Shown: piece after piece, positions 1 to 12,836 of the stretch
How the letters are laid out: each line of letters begins with the position of its first letter
How positions within the stretch are numbered: position 1 is the first letter of the stretch
DNA from: Intoshia linei
Taxonomy: Eukaryota; Orthonectida; Rhopaluridae
Direction of reading: 5' to 3'
DNA length: 47,403 nucleotides
NCBI GenBank assembly: GCA_001642005.1
Contig: LWCA01000157.1
Location: 1 to 47,403, forward strand
Position numbers and translations under genes: made by a program
Notes under the pieces: model-generated
What the model was told of the DNA's origin: nothing
The model's input: the letters and a program-made list of their open reading frames with translations, nothing else
Database searches by the model: none

Positions 1-1639
1 ATGAACTTGTTTTTATACAGTTGATTTGTTCTTTATTTCGTCAGTGCACTCATATGAAATGTTTTAACAAGTGCACTGTTCTAAATGGTACACCCTGTAT
101 ATGAATAAAAAATTTTTATTTTTTCCGGGAAATTAAAAATTAAATTTCCCGGTTCTCGACTTTTGTCATTTCCCGAAAAATCACAATTACTACCTATGGC
201 GCATTGACAATTTTGATAAATTTATATTGTGGGATAATTAAAAATGAAATTTTAAATTGCAAGTACAATTTATTTTCTTTCAGTAAAACGTGGTAATGGA
301 GAAATAACCTGAAAATATTCCGAATCTACTGGAAAATCCGTTCACCTTATATTATATTGGTTAATCTTAATTTAATAATATAATCTTCATCATTTACCGG
401 CATTTTAATAATTAAGTCTTATTAATTAATAATATATTATACTCTCAATGACATATTTAAATCCAAATTGTGGACAACTGGCAAGATCAAAAAACCTTAA
501 ACGTCTTATTAATTAAGGACTAACATTAACTAATAGTATATCTTTATATTTTAAAAACATAAAAATAGTTTATCTATACGTGTAAATTCCATTAGTATGT
601 GAACTTTATTAAATTTTTTTGGCACACCTAAAATCACATGATATGTAAAAGGTTGGCCACCCCTGACTTAAGTTTTCATATTTTTTAGGAAAAGGGGTAA
701 TTTGTAGAATAAAATAATATTTTCATTAACTTTAGAAAAACAAAAATTTTTAATGAAATAATTATGAAAATTCGCTTCTTTGAGAACGTCCTCTCTAAAT
801 ATACATAATTTGGAACATACAATTTAAAATGTAAATTAATCATGTATTCTATTCACATTATTAACCTTTAAATTTAATATGCCGCATTGAAGAGTTGACA
901 CTTCAACACAAAATGAATTTAAAATGTAAATTAATATAAATCTAAGATGAAATAGATGCCAAAAACATTATTTCAAAATATGACAGAATATTTGCTACAT
1001 AATTTGTAAATTTATTATAAATATAGTTGGAATTAAACAGCAAATAACAAGCAATGTCTCGTAAGTTTTCTTTTTTTAACGCCTGCTAGACTTAATTTAA
1101 CTTTAAGTTTCTTGGTACATCAATGATGTAAGATTAATTATTCATGCAACTAATATGAAGGTTAATACACACTGCATGTATATTAAATTATTTTATCTCT
1201 AGGCTAGAAAAATATTAAAATTAACGAATAATAAACGATTACACTACAAATTAAATTTCAATTCCTAATTCTGATAAAAACTAAAGACTACAAGTCATCA
1301 AATTAGTAAAGGTATGCAAATTAATTATACTTAATTTATTGACCTGATTCTGCATGAGTAGGGGAAGTGTATATCTACCGACTATTATGATTTTCCAGTG
1401 AAGTGCAGATTTTTAGACACGATCGTATAACATTTATACTATAAATTGTTATTACATATACCAGATAGATCACCTACGGCCCGCGAACTGATTTCATCCA
1501 GTCCGCATAATTTTTTTAAAAATCTACTCAATAATATAATAAGTGGGACCAGTGCCAAACCTACCCTACGCCGATACCTCTACGGGTTGCCTCGACGAAA
1601 TGTTTGTAAAATGAGTGCCTCATTTTTCCAAATTAAACA

Positions 1640-1995
1640 TTAAAAACATTATATTCTTGAATATCACAACTATTTTGTGTGCTAATTTTAAAATGTCAAG
1701 AGCCTTAGAGAGGTCGTTAGGGACTATATGCCAATATGCATAAAAAGATTAAAACATTTTCTGAAGCCTATTTTTCATTCATCATTCCATCACAACCATT
1801 CGGGCGGCCTAAAGCTGGGTAGGTACGGCTCTGTTCTTGAATATCATAACTATTTGGTGTATTACATTTAAAATTTCAAGTTAAGTGCCTTGAATAGGTT
1901 TATAGGGCTATATGACACAACACATCATCTCCAAAAAAAATTTTGAGTATATTTTTCATTTTCGGAAGGCCTCAAGCTTGGTAGGTTCGGATCTA
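1640..1995 (+). repeat. repeat R2, two tandem copies
   Basis: Two consecutive units (about 1645-1830 and 1833-1995) each carry an ATTCTTGAATATCA-ACTA block, then an AAAATGTCAAG-like block, then a GCTTGGTAGGTTCGGATC-like 3' block. Related pieces recur near 12395-12545, 14795-14910, 15310-15425, 35480-35640 and 36555-36665. No coding capacity or terminal inverted repeats were seen. The family is called R2 here for convenience only. Confidence 0.6.
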
Positions 1996-2033
1996 AGTGG
2001 GGAAAACAACAGTTAAGCTACATAAAAATAATA

Positions 2034-2080
2034 CAGTCAAACCTCTATAACGTGAACACTCTGTAAAGTAAACTTCTGCA
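2034..2080. mobile_element. Tigger/pogo-like terminal repeat, single end
   Basis: Directly after a TA dinucleotide the sequence reads CAGTCAAACCTCTATAACGT. This resembles the terminal inverted repeats of Tigger/pogo elements, and of the nearly complete Tigger-like copy at 19201-20540. The partner end was not found, so this is probably a solo or degraded terminus. Confidence 0.45.
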
Positions 2081-2627
2081 AGAATAAACAATAAAAAAAT
2101 AATTTTGGTTTAAACATAAGAGTTTACTATGAAACAAGTAAATGAATCGTGAACTCTCTGGAATGTGAACGATGAACATGATTATTTCAAATTAACGTGA
2201 AGTTCTAATTGATATTATACAATTGTTATACAAAACATGCATTTTGTAAATTTTTCATTTCTACAATATGAACAACGAAAATTTAAAAAAAAAAATAAAC
2301 CAATAATCAATGAAAAAAATAACCATATGAAGAAAATTCAATCATTTCTTAATTTGATAATCCAGAACTCTCTCCTATGACTGATCTATCTAACTGATTC
2401 TCTCTGAAATATATAGCTCGTTTACAATTTTACACACCACGATTGGACCCATGTCAAATTTTCTAGGTGTACCGTTTGAGAAACACTGTCCTAAAATAAC
2501 GCGTCCCCCATCGATAACTAGGTGACAAGTAGAATGTGGTTTAAATTAACTTGACATACACAAGAGATGCACAAGTACCATAATTAAAAAATCTGTAAAT
2601 CTGTTTTAAAATTTAAAATTAAATTAC

Positions 2628-3204
2628 TGCAAGCTAGTGGTCTAATAGACGCAGTTTGAGTAGCATGATGAGAAACATCAGATATTTTAGAGCACAACTG
2701 ATCGACGCCAATTTCACAACCAAATTTATAAGCCCAATTACATGCTTCATATCGAGCTCTATCTACTTGGCATTTGCTGTCGGCTAGAAACGATTAATGT
2801 TATACAAAAATATATAACCTAGCCTTCCAACCATGGCACATCCAATATATTTAGATAAAGGGAAAACACGCTCGCACGTACTCGGAATGATAAATTTGTC
2901 CTATTAAAATATTTTTAAAAAAAATGAAATGACATCTATAATTTACCGGAATTTTTTTCTGAGAAACGACAACAGCGTAATCTTTCCCTTTAATTGCGAC
3001 AGCAGTTATACCAACATGATTTACGGCCTTAAAAGCATATTCTAAATGATTTTATCACATACACATAAAAATCAATAGTTTAATTAATTCTACGTTATCA
3101 TTAATGTAACAAAATAAGTCATTATTACCAACTTGAAAAAGGTGTCCTTCTGGAGAAAAAACTGTGATATTTCGATCAAACCCACTACTAACATTTCTTA
3201 CCAT
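2628..3204 (-). CDS. PSMA6: proteasome subunit alpha type-6, 5' part only (4 exons)
   Basis: This is the N-terminal half of an alpha-ring subunit of the 20S proteasome, the cytosolic and nuclear protease core. Exons on the minus strand are 3204-3129, 3041-2947, 2900-2819 and 2783-2628, all in phase, giving 136 codons. The alpha-subunit signature [17 protein letters not shown] lies near residues 17-33. It is followed by [15 protein letters not shown] and, in exon 4, [17 protein letters not shown] and IRPLAC, in the order known for alpha-6. Introns are 87, 46 and 35 bp. The last exon ends at a GTAATT donor and no further exon was found to the left, although the family is about 246 aa long. The rest may lie beyond position 1 or be lost. 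The start is 239 bp from the divergent SLMAP start. Confidence 0.82.
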
Positions 3205-3443
3205 GATGAAAATAAATTTGAATCTTTTCTAAAAACTGAGCAAATATCCAAGACAAGTTTATTTAGTAAGCAAGAACGTGTCCAATTGTATCTTTATTGA
3301 AATTATAAAATGATATGTTAAAATTTCTAGTGAAATTATTAATTTATAACATATAATTTGTATAAATTAAAAAAAGAATGAAAGCTTGAATTGCTTGCAC
3401 GTAGATTTTATTTTTGTAATTTTGTAACACATTTAGTTTCACA
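3205..3443. promoter_or_regulatory. shared divergent promoter region PSMA6/SLMAP
   Basis: This 239 bp gap separates the start codons of PSMA6 (minus) and SLMAP (plus). It is very AT-rich, and no repeat copy was recognised inside it. It must contain both 5' leaders and both promoters. No specific factor site is claimed. Confidence 0.5.
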
Positions 3444-6400
3444 ATGATTACACATGTTATTGTATACGAAGCAAGAGAAGATATATCTCATCCATTTGAA
3501 CGACGAATTGTTTTGATTGACTCCAACCCATTGAGAGTGGGACGAGCCGTCAATGAACCTGTTAACAATGTTTTGTCGTTTATTTTTGATTGTAAGGTTT
3601 TATCCAGAAATCATTGCAGAGTTTGGTTTGATGAGGGAAAGGTTGTTTATTCTTTGTATATTTATAATGTTTATAATTTTATTATAGTTTTGGATAATGG
3701 ATACAAACAGTAGTAATGGAACTTTTGTAAATAATAAACGTTTGCTTTCTCCAAATGACAAGGAAAATTGCAAATATCAGCTAAACGACGGCGATTTAGT
3801 TCAATTTGGTGTAGATGTCAATGAAACTGAAACCTCAATAAGTAACACAAAACTTTATCATTTTGACAATTTTTAGCTCGATCGGTTGTTGGTCACGTTC
3901 ACTTTTTCTTATCGTTCAATTACATTAGCGGTTTCGGAAATAATCCCAATTATATAGAAAGCATTATCAAAGTCACTGAATGTCTAAAAGTAATTTTCAA
4001 AATTTATTTCTCATTGATTAAATAAATGTTATTTTTAGACCATTAAAGAAAATGAAACCATTTTGGATAAAAAAATTGATATTTTAGAAAATACTCTCAC
4101 AAATACTGAAGGTTTACAAGAATCTCTACATCAAGTAATATTTTTGGATACCAATTATATTTTTAGAATATCGTTGATGAAAGTGGATATTTATCTAGAA
4201 TTTCATTGTTAGAACAAGAACTTGACATATTTTGTGAGGTTAAATGCTTGTTTATTTTTTTAACAATATTTAGAACCCTTCCAATCCTAGTACATATACC
4301 GATAGCGTTAAGGAACGACTCAATCAAAACGTTATTAATGAAAAAAATTGGATGGTAATATTATTTTTCTAATGAATCATCCAATATAGGATCTACTTAA
4401 TTTACGCCTCGAAGAAAAAACTCAAATTAAAATAGCTTTGGAAGAATCTCAGGTACATATTTTTATTTGTGTGGTTTTTTATTTGATGGAAACAATGTGA
4501 CAATTGATTTTTAGTAATTTTTATTTTATAAAAATTGAAAACGAGCTATATTTCATTTGACGTCGTGTTACATGATTTTTTGTTTTTTGTATCGAAACGT
4601 TTTTTTTAAATTTGCAGCTTTTCTTCGCAAAATCTTATAATATTTAAATATTATTGATGTATAATGTCTCAACAAATATAAAATTTTTTCTATTTTATTT
4701 TCTTTTGAGTCAAAATTTTTGAATTGTTTTCTACTGCCATTTAAATAACGTCTGAGAAATGGGTTTACAACTGTAAACTTTACAGTATTCTCTATAGTTC
4801 GTTAATTTTGTAGTTCTTCGATACTCTGTATTTCTATATTATCATCACATTTTTAGTAGAATAATTTTATTAATGATTTGGGCTTACAGTTGTAGGTTCT
4901 AAAAATTATCATTATTAGCAAACTCTTTACTCATATCTGGTATCGAAGAAGAAATGGTGGACAGTATAATTATTTATTCAATGTAATTCAATCTATAGGT
5001 TTGTTTGTCCGATTCCATGCACGAAGCAAATGTATACATGAAAAAATGCGAAAAAAATAAAATTGATTTAAAATCTATGGAAAAAGAAAAAGAAAAAATG
5101 GTTTTTTATTTTGGTTATTATAACTACAAATTCGGCTATTTAAATGAAATTTAATATTTTTAAATCTTATACTGCATCATAGTACCTTGTGTACAATACC
5201 TTTCGTAGTAGAAAATGTCACATTAGTAATTGGTGTAATAAGTCTTTATTTCTTAAACTAGAGTGCGAGGGCCACTGGGGTCCGTGAAATAGTTTGTTAT
5301 ATTTATCTAAAAAATGACGATTTTAAAATTATGCTAAAAATTTAATGCTAAATGTTATCAATTATTTATAATAATCTGGAATAATTACAATTTTTGTGGC
5401 CCTAGGGCTGTGTTTCCAACCTTTTTTATGCTAGGTCGCATTTCATAAAATTACCTAACGCTGTGGTTCCCGCACGTCTTCACGGCGGACCTGTTATGGT
5501 AATAAATTATAAAATTGATCGCGGACTATTAAATCGAAATTACTAGGAAACATTCAAAAAAGAATTGACTCAATTGGTAAAAAATTTTCACGAGCCAATA
5601 CTGGTCCGCAGACCGGCATTTGGGAAACTGACCTAACGGTCAATTTTTTTTGGCTGATATAACAATTCAACCAAAAAGGAATTATTATTCATTAAGTGAC
5701 TAATTTTGTTTAACATAATTACCATTGTCCCAAATCTCAACCTCAGAAACTGACACATTTATGGTCAAATCCACAAATTATTCGTTTTTTGAAAATTAAA
5801 AAAGTTATGTAACTTTATGAAACTGTACAGCATTTTATACAGAGTAGTCTTAAGGCATTTCGTGGCTCTGGGCTAAGCAAAGGGACGTCCCTTTAAAATT
5901 TCAAGCGATACGATAAAAAAATTAAGGTCCCCTGTTTAGAAGACACATCATACTGTTGGTTGGATACTTAGAGTCTTATTTCATTGAGTATTAATAAAAG
6001 CATTAAAGTATTATATTTTAAATTGAATAATTACCTGAACTTTATTTCTTTAAACTATTTTTTTTCTAGCTATTTGAATTCCCACACTTCAAAACTTATG
6101 AACTGATTCTTGAAATATAAATGTAAAGTACTTTTATTAATTAGGGGCCCTGGGCTATAGCCCATATTGCCAATGCCTTAAAACGGCTTTGATTTTATAA
6201 GATATAAATTATGGATATTTTTTAAATATTATGAGCATTATGGTAAATCACAAAATTATAATAAATTCACCTATAGTGCCGAGGGACTACATATGTACTC
6301 ATCCATACTTTGTAATGTCATTTAAAAACTACTAATATAAATTTAAAAATTAGAACTGTTTTAAGTAGATATGGATTCTATTTATCTTTTTATATAATGT

Positions 6401-8790
6401 TTGTATTGTATGTATTTCAAATCACACTGATAATGCTGTTCAAATAATGACCAATGAAGAAATTTTTTCACATTAAAATTTGATAACCAGTCTAACAATT
6501 GCATCATCAATTTTAAAATCAATGTATTCCATTATTTATATTCTATATTGACCAAATATACACAATTTCATTTAAAAACTAGTTTTCCGCTCAATATGTC
6601 ACATGTAGTCATTCTCCGTTTAACCACTGCTCATTTTTTTAACATGTAAAATTGAGTATAGTTGCATTAGCTTATATTGGCGTTTCATTCACAAATTTTA
6701 AAAATCATCGAATTAGGTCAATTATAAAGAAGGTTGGGCACTTAATGTTTAAAAAATAGAAATTTAATATTAAAAAGTCTGTCTCCGATAGAGCATTGAA
6801 TAAAATGAACGTTAAATTAATCTAAAGTTTTCATAATTCCAATAAATTCGTGAAATTTCCCAGGCCCCACTAAAATATATTATACCCACCCGTGGGGCTA
6901 GGCCGTACGGTTATGAAAAACTACCCTATGTCCTTTACCTTTCGTTATTGTCGATTATTTTAATTTTAAAAAAACGACCATTTTTTTATTATATTTTAAT
7001 TAATAGACTGAACAGTTGGATAAACTTGAAGGACAAAACATGTGTTTGCAAAAAAAGCTAGATTATCAAACTGATCAAATCGAAATCCAGCATAAACAGT
7101 ACACTGATCATATTAAAGAACTTTATAACCGCGAATGCAATTTATCTAAAATTGTACTTTTAACTATATTATTATTTAAAGTTTCATTCATATATTCATT
7201 TCATCATTAGTGTCAAATTTTTATTGAGAAAATGTGATTAATGTTATCATATATTCAATGAATATTATTATGTGTTGATCCATTTTGTTTGATTATATTT
7301 TTAATTAATGTTAATAATTTATGATTGAAATTACATGAGCATTTTAATATTTGAATATTTGATCAAGCAAAATGAATTGTCTATGTTAATTTTAATTAAA
7401 TAATGATAAATTGGTAGATTGTCAAGTTGCAAGAAGATAATAATTTGAGGAACTCTCAAACTCAGAAAAATATTAACGATTCTAAAAATGGTTCTAATTG
7501 GTCTACAATGTCTAAAGGTATTTTCATTTTATTAATTTCTAATAATGTTAGACAACGAAGATGTTTTGGAAAATTTTGGATTTTTAAAACAATCTGAAAA
7601 ATCTAATGAATCCGTAGAAATGGATGTTAGTGCAAATATCAACGTTGCAAATAATTCAGGTAAAATTGTAATTTATAGATTACATTCGGCGTATAATTGT
7701 CAGATCTTGTGTTATCGCATCCCGTTGAATCGTCATTTATTGTGTTTATCGACCCGTAGTCTTTAATGTGGAGGCTCCTGGTTGTTTATGTATCCTAAAA
7801 TTGTTTGAAAAATGTTATAACCATGTTTTTAATTTGGGATTTTAGAAATTTCCGTTTCTGATCCAATCAAAAGATTTAAATTACATAATCATATATATTC
7901 AAATTCTTTATCCAATATAAAAGGTAGTATTTGGTTAGAATTTAAAATTTAAATATCTAACCACTTTTGAACAATATTTACTTTAATAATGTTTAGAAAC
8001 TAATATGCCAAATTCTATCAACGTTTATAGCGAAGGTTCTTCAGGTTTAATTATCATTTTTCAATTTTATTTTAGCTGGTGTAATAGACAATATGGCTAC
8101 AGTAAAGGGTATATTATTTTAGTTTGTAACTAAGTTTTCTTTGAGTTTTGTATTTTAAGTATGTTAAGTTTTGATGTCAACCTTTATTATTATTATTTGA
8201 CAATATTAGCTGATAACGACAAAAATTCAACCAATGAATCTGGTGACTACCAGTTGTATAATATTATTCAAAATTCCATAATATCCCAAACAGAAGATTC
8301 AAAATATTATAAAGAAGGTAATTTTTTATAATTTACATGTTAATCTAATGTAATTATAATCAAAATATGAATAATTATTCATTTGTATTCATATTTAGAT
8401 TCTGCTTCACAATCACCATCATACACTTCAAGCCTTGCTTCTGTATATTTTTTATAGTACGGTATGATGATACACCTTTTTAGAACAAAACAGAGATAGA
8501 CTCACTAAATGCTTCTAAAAATACCGAAAACAATAGTCCACTTGCTGTGAAGACTGAACCTGAAAATACTAATACACTTGTAAATTTTTCTATAGTATAT
8601 GAATAGTTAAAATGAAATGAGTGATCTTTTTTTGTTTATTTTGCTGTATTATTATTACAAATTTTTATTAGATTTAAGTAAATAATTTATTTTTTTTAAA
8701 TGTTATTTTTAGATACCAATTTACGTTATAATTGTTTGCCTCTCCGCACTAGCCATTGCACTTTATATTCAATATATTTTGTCAACATAA
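3444..8790 (+). CDS. SLMAP: sarcolemma membrane-associated protein homologue (18 exons)
   Basis: SLMAP is a tail-anchored adaptor of the STRIPAK phosphatase-kinase complex; its FHA domain binds phosphothreonine, notably on Hippo kinases MST1/2. Exons: 3444-3641, 3688-3841, 3877-3989, 4039-4134, 4167-4238, 4274-4354, 4390-4452, 4999-5100, 7007-7153, 7418-7517, 7552-7659, 7846-7923, 7997-8044, 8076-8108, 8210-8317, 8399-8442, 8484-8579 and 8713-8790. All join in phase to 572 aa. The FHA domain (about residues 1-150) shows [31 protein letters not shown] and DLVQFGVDV. Coiled-coil-like K/E/Q-rich exons follow, then an acidic S/N-rich stretch. The last exon is one hydrophobic helix, [18 protein letters not shown], ending QYILST, a tail anchor. 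It is shorter than the roughly 800 aa vertebrate proteins. Several introns are 31-36 bp; introns 7 and 8 are long, and intron 8 carries transposons. An AATAAA lies at 8812-8817. Confidence 0.88.
5461..5630. mobile_element. hAT MITE in SLMAP intron 8
   Basis: The element begins CTGTGGTTCCCGCACG and ends CGGCATTTGGGAAACTG, giving imperfect inverted ends. It is bounded by an exact 8-bp duplication, ACCTAACG (5453-5460 and 5631-5638), the target-site size of hAT transposons. It is 170 bp and non-coding. It shares the internal CTGGTCCGCAGACCGG block with the copy at 9263-9443. Confidence 0.8.
5854..6177. mobile_element. piggyBac-like MITE, TTAA-flanked
   Basis: TTAA occurs at 5850-5853 and 6178-6181. 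The inner ends GGCATT and AATGCC are inverted, and both flanks carry a CTGGGCTA-type block a little further in. TTAA duplication with short inverted repeats is typical of piggyBac-superfamily MITEs. It is 324 bp, has no ORF, and lies in SLMAP intron 8. Confidence 0.5.
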
Positions 8791-11325
8791 TCTTTAGTCC
8801 TGTGTATATTAAATAAATCTTTGATATGCTGCCAATTATGGTTGAAATGGAGTGACAAAAATATATTAATAAAATGAAAAAATACCTGGGCATAGGGATC
8901 AGTGAAATGCGATTTTTAGAAAAGGCACAATTTAATTAGATCAAGCTATAACTATGCTAGGCTATTAAGTGTATACAGTAGGAAAGATTGAGCGGACAAC
9001 ATTTTTGAAAAGGTGGTGCTATTTTTTTGGTCGAAAGTTTACTTTTAGCTTGGATACAACTCATTTTATATAGAAAAAAAGAAACTAATAAAAATTTTAA
9101 AAAAAGTGGTCCATGGTCCGATTCATCTTCCATAGAGAAAAGCGCCACTTAATCTGTATCTATTGTACAGAAATATTCAATTTTAATTGAAAATGTCTTT
9201 CCAATATGTAATTGAGATATTGAGTGATTCCTAATTCAATAGTTTTTTTTTAAAATTTAAATCTGGTTCCCACAGATTTTTAACCACTGACCGGTAATTT
9301 ACTATGAAATTTATCACACACCACTAAAACAAAGTTCCTAGGAGAAAATTTAAAAAATACGATATAAATTTAATTTTTCACAGACCGATAAAATTATGTC
9401 AAGGACCGTTACTGGTCTGCGGACCGGCATTTGAGAACCGCTGATTTAAATCAAATACGACTGATTTATAATAAGTTTTATTACAAAATTAACTATGACA
9501 TTAGTTACATCTGTAAATATGCATTGATATTACACTACAATCTGATAAAATCATGGACATGGATCAGGACATTAATACTCGATACAACTTGGAAATGGCT
9601 TGCCGGTTGCACAATGTTGCTTCAATAACATTCCAATTGAATCATCCATTTATATTTAATATTAAGGTTTTCAATTTAGTGAAACTTTGTGCCAAAAATA
9701 TTTAATATTTATGATCCATCTATTAACTTTGTTATGTCGGGAGCAATTTCCCTCATAAGCCTTAAGTTAAGGCCTACTTCTATTATTATTATCTTAAAAA
9801 TTGTCTTTGTTTTAATTAGAAGAGTATTACATGATGACATTTTTGCTATAATCGGAAATAATTTCTTCATAGTCTGAAAAAGTAAGGAAGGTTTACCTAT
9901 TCTGAGTCTAATTAAATTTACAGTGTTTTCAATATAATTTACCTGACAGTTTTTATTTTTTCAGGTAATTGTCTGGAATTATTAATTTATCAACTATTCG
10001 AAAATGTATCCATAATATTCAATATTTTGTTGTTATGATTAGTGTTTCATTCAAGGCTTCTACCGATGGTTGCCGAATTGTTTTAATCTTGATATATAAA
10101 AAAGTATCAAATTTTGTTTTTCAAATATATTGGGATCAGTGGTATGGTTGATAATTTATTATTTTAGTCCTTGTGTCTCAAATGCAACAAAATTCAAAAA
10201 AATATTTTCAATATTACCAATGTAATTTACTTGGATTAATTTTAATTATACTGCGAACCCTTAAATATTTCCGATTTCTTAATTTGTAAAATCGTTTGAT
10301 TGTTAATTATTTGAATGACTAAATTGTATAGAAATTACCATCTTAGCTATTATATTTTAATTTCTAATTTTATCCTAGATACAGGATGAAAATTTCCAAA
10401 TTATACAATGTTGGAATTGTCAAAATGATTTAAAACTAAGTAATGTACATTAATTAAAATACAGTATTTTCTCTGTAACTCTACATTATTGGGATTTAGA
10501 AAAAGTTGGCGACATAGAGAATAACAGATTCCCCTTTTTTAAATAAATGTCTTATTAATTAAAGTTGAATAATAATTATAATTAAACCATTAAGTTTTTT
10601 TTACGATTTAGAAGAATTTTTAATTTTAACGTGATTTAAAACTGGTAAAAATACGTTACTAATTTTGTAAAAGTTTTAAAAAAACTTTTAATTTTATATC
10701 TTAAATTAATAGCAAGTTATAGAACAGTGATTTCTAATCACTGGTTCACATATTAATTTTGATGGCCCTTTCAGTAAATATTTAAATTTTTCATCTTTTA
10801 AACATTTTCTTCTACAATTGGCTCTTTATAATTAATGTAATACTGAATTTTATTTTGTTGAATGTTGAAAATGTGTCATGCGTGAACATTTTTAAAAAAC
10901 GGACCCTAGAATTTTTTGATATAAAAAAGTGGCCCACGAGATGCAAAAGTTTGCTGATACCTGTTATAGAATTAAATGTTAATATTTCTATATTATGGTG
11001 ATAATCATATGGCGAATTGTGGAGAGAATAATGTAATAAAATAATCATATTTATGAAAACTAAATTATAATTCTTTATTATCATGTATTAAAAGATGTAT
11101 ATTAATAAGTGACTAATAATTATTAGAATCACAATGTACATTACATTTTATTGAGATTTGTTAAATTTATTTTATATTGAGGCCTTGATATAATCACTAT
11201 TATTGTTGAAAATATAGCATTCATTTTTTAAAAAAATTTTATGGTAATAACGGTTTGTAGTAGTATGCATAATATGCATTACATATAGAAATGACATTTT
11301 TATATTATTTTAAAGTCTTATTTAG
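8791..11325. other. intergenic, no gene recognised
   Basis: This stretch runs from the SLMAP 3' end to the first unidentified exon at 11326. Short ORFs exist in all frames, but none has family resemblance or convincing splice flanks. The only clear item is the hAT MITE at 9263-9443. A hAT-like fragment (AAAAGTGGCCCACGAG) lies near 10925-10940. Confidence 0.5.
9263..9443. mobile_element. hAT MITE with exact 8-bp duplication
   Basis: The 181-bp element starts CTGGTTCCCACAG and ends CATTTGAGAACCGCTG. It is flanked by exact ATTTAAAT copies (9255-9262 and 9444-9451). Its right half, ACTGGTCTGCGGACCGGCAT, matches the same position of the MITE at 5461-5630, so both belong to one family. Confidence 0.8.
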
Positions 11326-12808
11326 CTATTTCGAAACTTTCTTTTGTGTATCGAGATTTTAAAGAAAGTTTTGTCAAAATTTGTCAAGTTGATTGTGTTA
11401 ATAATAAACCTAGAACTTTAACTAAACGTTACCCTTTCACATGTCAATCTGCTGGATCTCGGACGATTTATGATGATATTGATTTAAGTGTGGTATATTT
11501 AAATTTACAAGTACATAATATGTATTACATACATATATAATGTAGTCAAATCAATCAGATGAAAATCAGAACCGAACCTATATTACTAATATAAACCCTT
11601 CTGGGTGGGTTAGATGGCAAGTTTTACATCTCAGAAATATTGTGTAAAGAGACCATATGTACCATTTGCAAATCGGTATATACCAGTGATGACAAAAGGT
11701 GTTTTCTTGTTTAAAATACACACTTGAAAAAATTCAATCATAAAAATAAATTCCATGAGTAAACAAGGTTTGTTTGCGTATAATTGAAATCTACAAGCTT
11801 TTTTCATTCCATTGAAAAATGTTACTCCTTTTCTAACAATGTATAAAATGTTATTTTGTTTCAATTGATGGGGTGGCTAACAATTTTTTTATTATAAAAT
11901 CAAAAAATACTTTTTGAATATAATCTCAAAATCAAAATTAATCAACAAAAGTAATAAGCATGGATTTTTCCTTAAGGGTTGGTAAAATTGGATTTTTAGC
12001 AAACATTCAGTGTAGCCATGTATTGTTAGAGTGACATAATCATCAATTTTGTTAATTAATCATATTATTGAGGGTTTTCTCAAGGGAATATTTTTTCTAC
12101 CATTTTAAAAACATTTACTATTTATATTTTTAATATTTACTTAAATAAACCCATAAAAATTCAATAATATGATTAATTAGCAAAATCGCTGATTGTGTCG
12201 GTCTAACAATACATCGCTCAAGAGAATGGACATCAGATTTGCCAATAAAATGTAAATTATTCATCCACCTTCTCATAAAATTGTTCACACCATGAGGACA
12301 CTGACGTAAAGAAACTAATTGCAATATTACCAGACCCTACGATTATATGCTTGTCCGAATCTGTCGTAAGTGGTGGTCCCGACGAATTTGTTTTGTAAAA
12401 TTGTTGTCTAATTTTTCCAAATATGGCATTTAAAAAATTATATTCTTGAATATCATAATTATTTTGTGATACGTTTAGAATTAAGACTAATGGAGACGTG
12501 ATTAGGTTAATGACACTACGCATCGCTAACGAAAAATTTTTAGGGCCATATTTTATTAAAAATTACAGAATTTTTTTATTTGTAAATTAAATAAAAGTTT
12601 CAAACAAAACCACTTTTTTATATATAATACTGAAAAAATTGTTCATTTTTTTAATGTAAAAACCGAAAATCGACTAAAATCTGTTAAAAAAACCCACATT
12701 GATACAATAATTTTATGCTGTATTTAGGATTGGAAAGACTACGATGAAAGAGTATGTAAAAACGTAGGAATATACGACATTGGTTTTCGATTCAATCCAA
12801 TTAATTAA
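11326..12808 (+). CDS. unidentified gene, two candidate exons
   Basis: I do not recognise this protein. Candidate exon A is 11326-11487, behind a TTATTTAG acceptor. It reads ISKLSFVYRDFKESFVKICQ and continues through TLTKRYPFTCQ to YDDIDL at a GT donor. Candidate exon B is 12728-12808, behind TATTTAG. It reads DWKDYDERVCKNVGIYDIGF and ends RFNPIN with TAA. Both have codon use and amino-acid mix like the real exons nearby. Exon A leaves phase 1 and exon B is read from phase 0, so at least one exon between them is missing or they belong to different genes. The gap contains an R2 copy near 12395-12545. The stop is 28 bp from the convergent COLGALT stop. Confidence 0.4.
12395..12545 (+). repeat. 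repeat R2 fragment
   Basis: A TCATTTTTCC-like lead-in, ATTATATTCTTGAATATCAT and the later CACTACGCATCGCTAACGAA block match the R2 order seen at 1640-1995 and 35480-35640, with divergence in the middle. Confidence 0.5.
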
Positions 12809-12836
12809 AATTGTATTTACAAACTAAAAATAAAAA

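Larger units (their letters stand above)
1..2627. other. gene-free, repeat-rich left end
   Basis: No exon with family resemblance was seen on either strand. The stretch holds transposon-like ends. A TACACCCTGTAT block near 93-104 resembles mariner-type ends. A hAT-like end with GGTTGGCCACCCCTG lies near 651-665. Two tandem copies of repeat R2 occupy about 1640-1995. A single Tigger/pogo-like end begins at 2034. A hAT-like GTTTGAGAAACACTG end lies near 2477-2492. The missing 3' exons of PSMA6 would be expected here on the minus strand but were not found. Confidence 0.5.

Noticed and set aside
1446-1643. Plus-strand 65-codon ORF
   Set aside because: Runs into repeat R2, has no family resemblance and no splice context; likely chance ORF.
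8957-9148. Minus-strand 63-codon ORF
   Set aside because: Low-complexity translation and no flanking exon signals; lies in repeat-like intergenic DNA.
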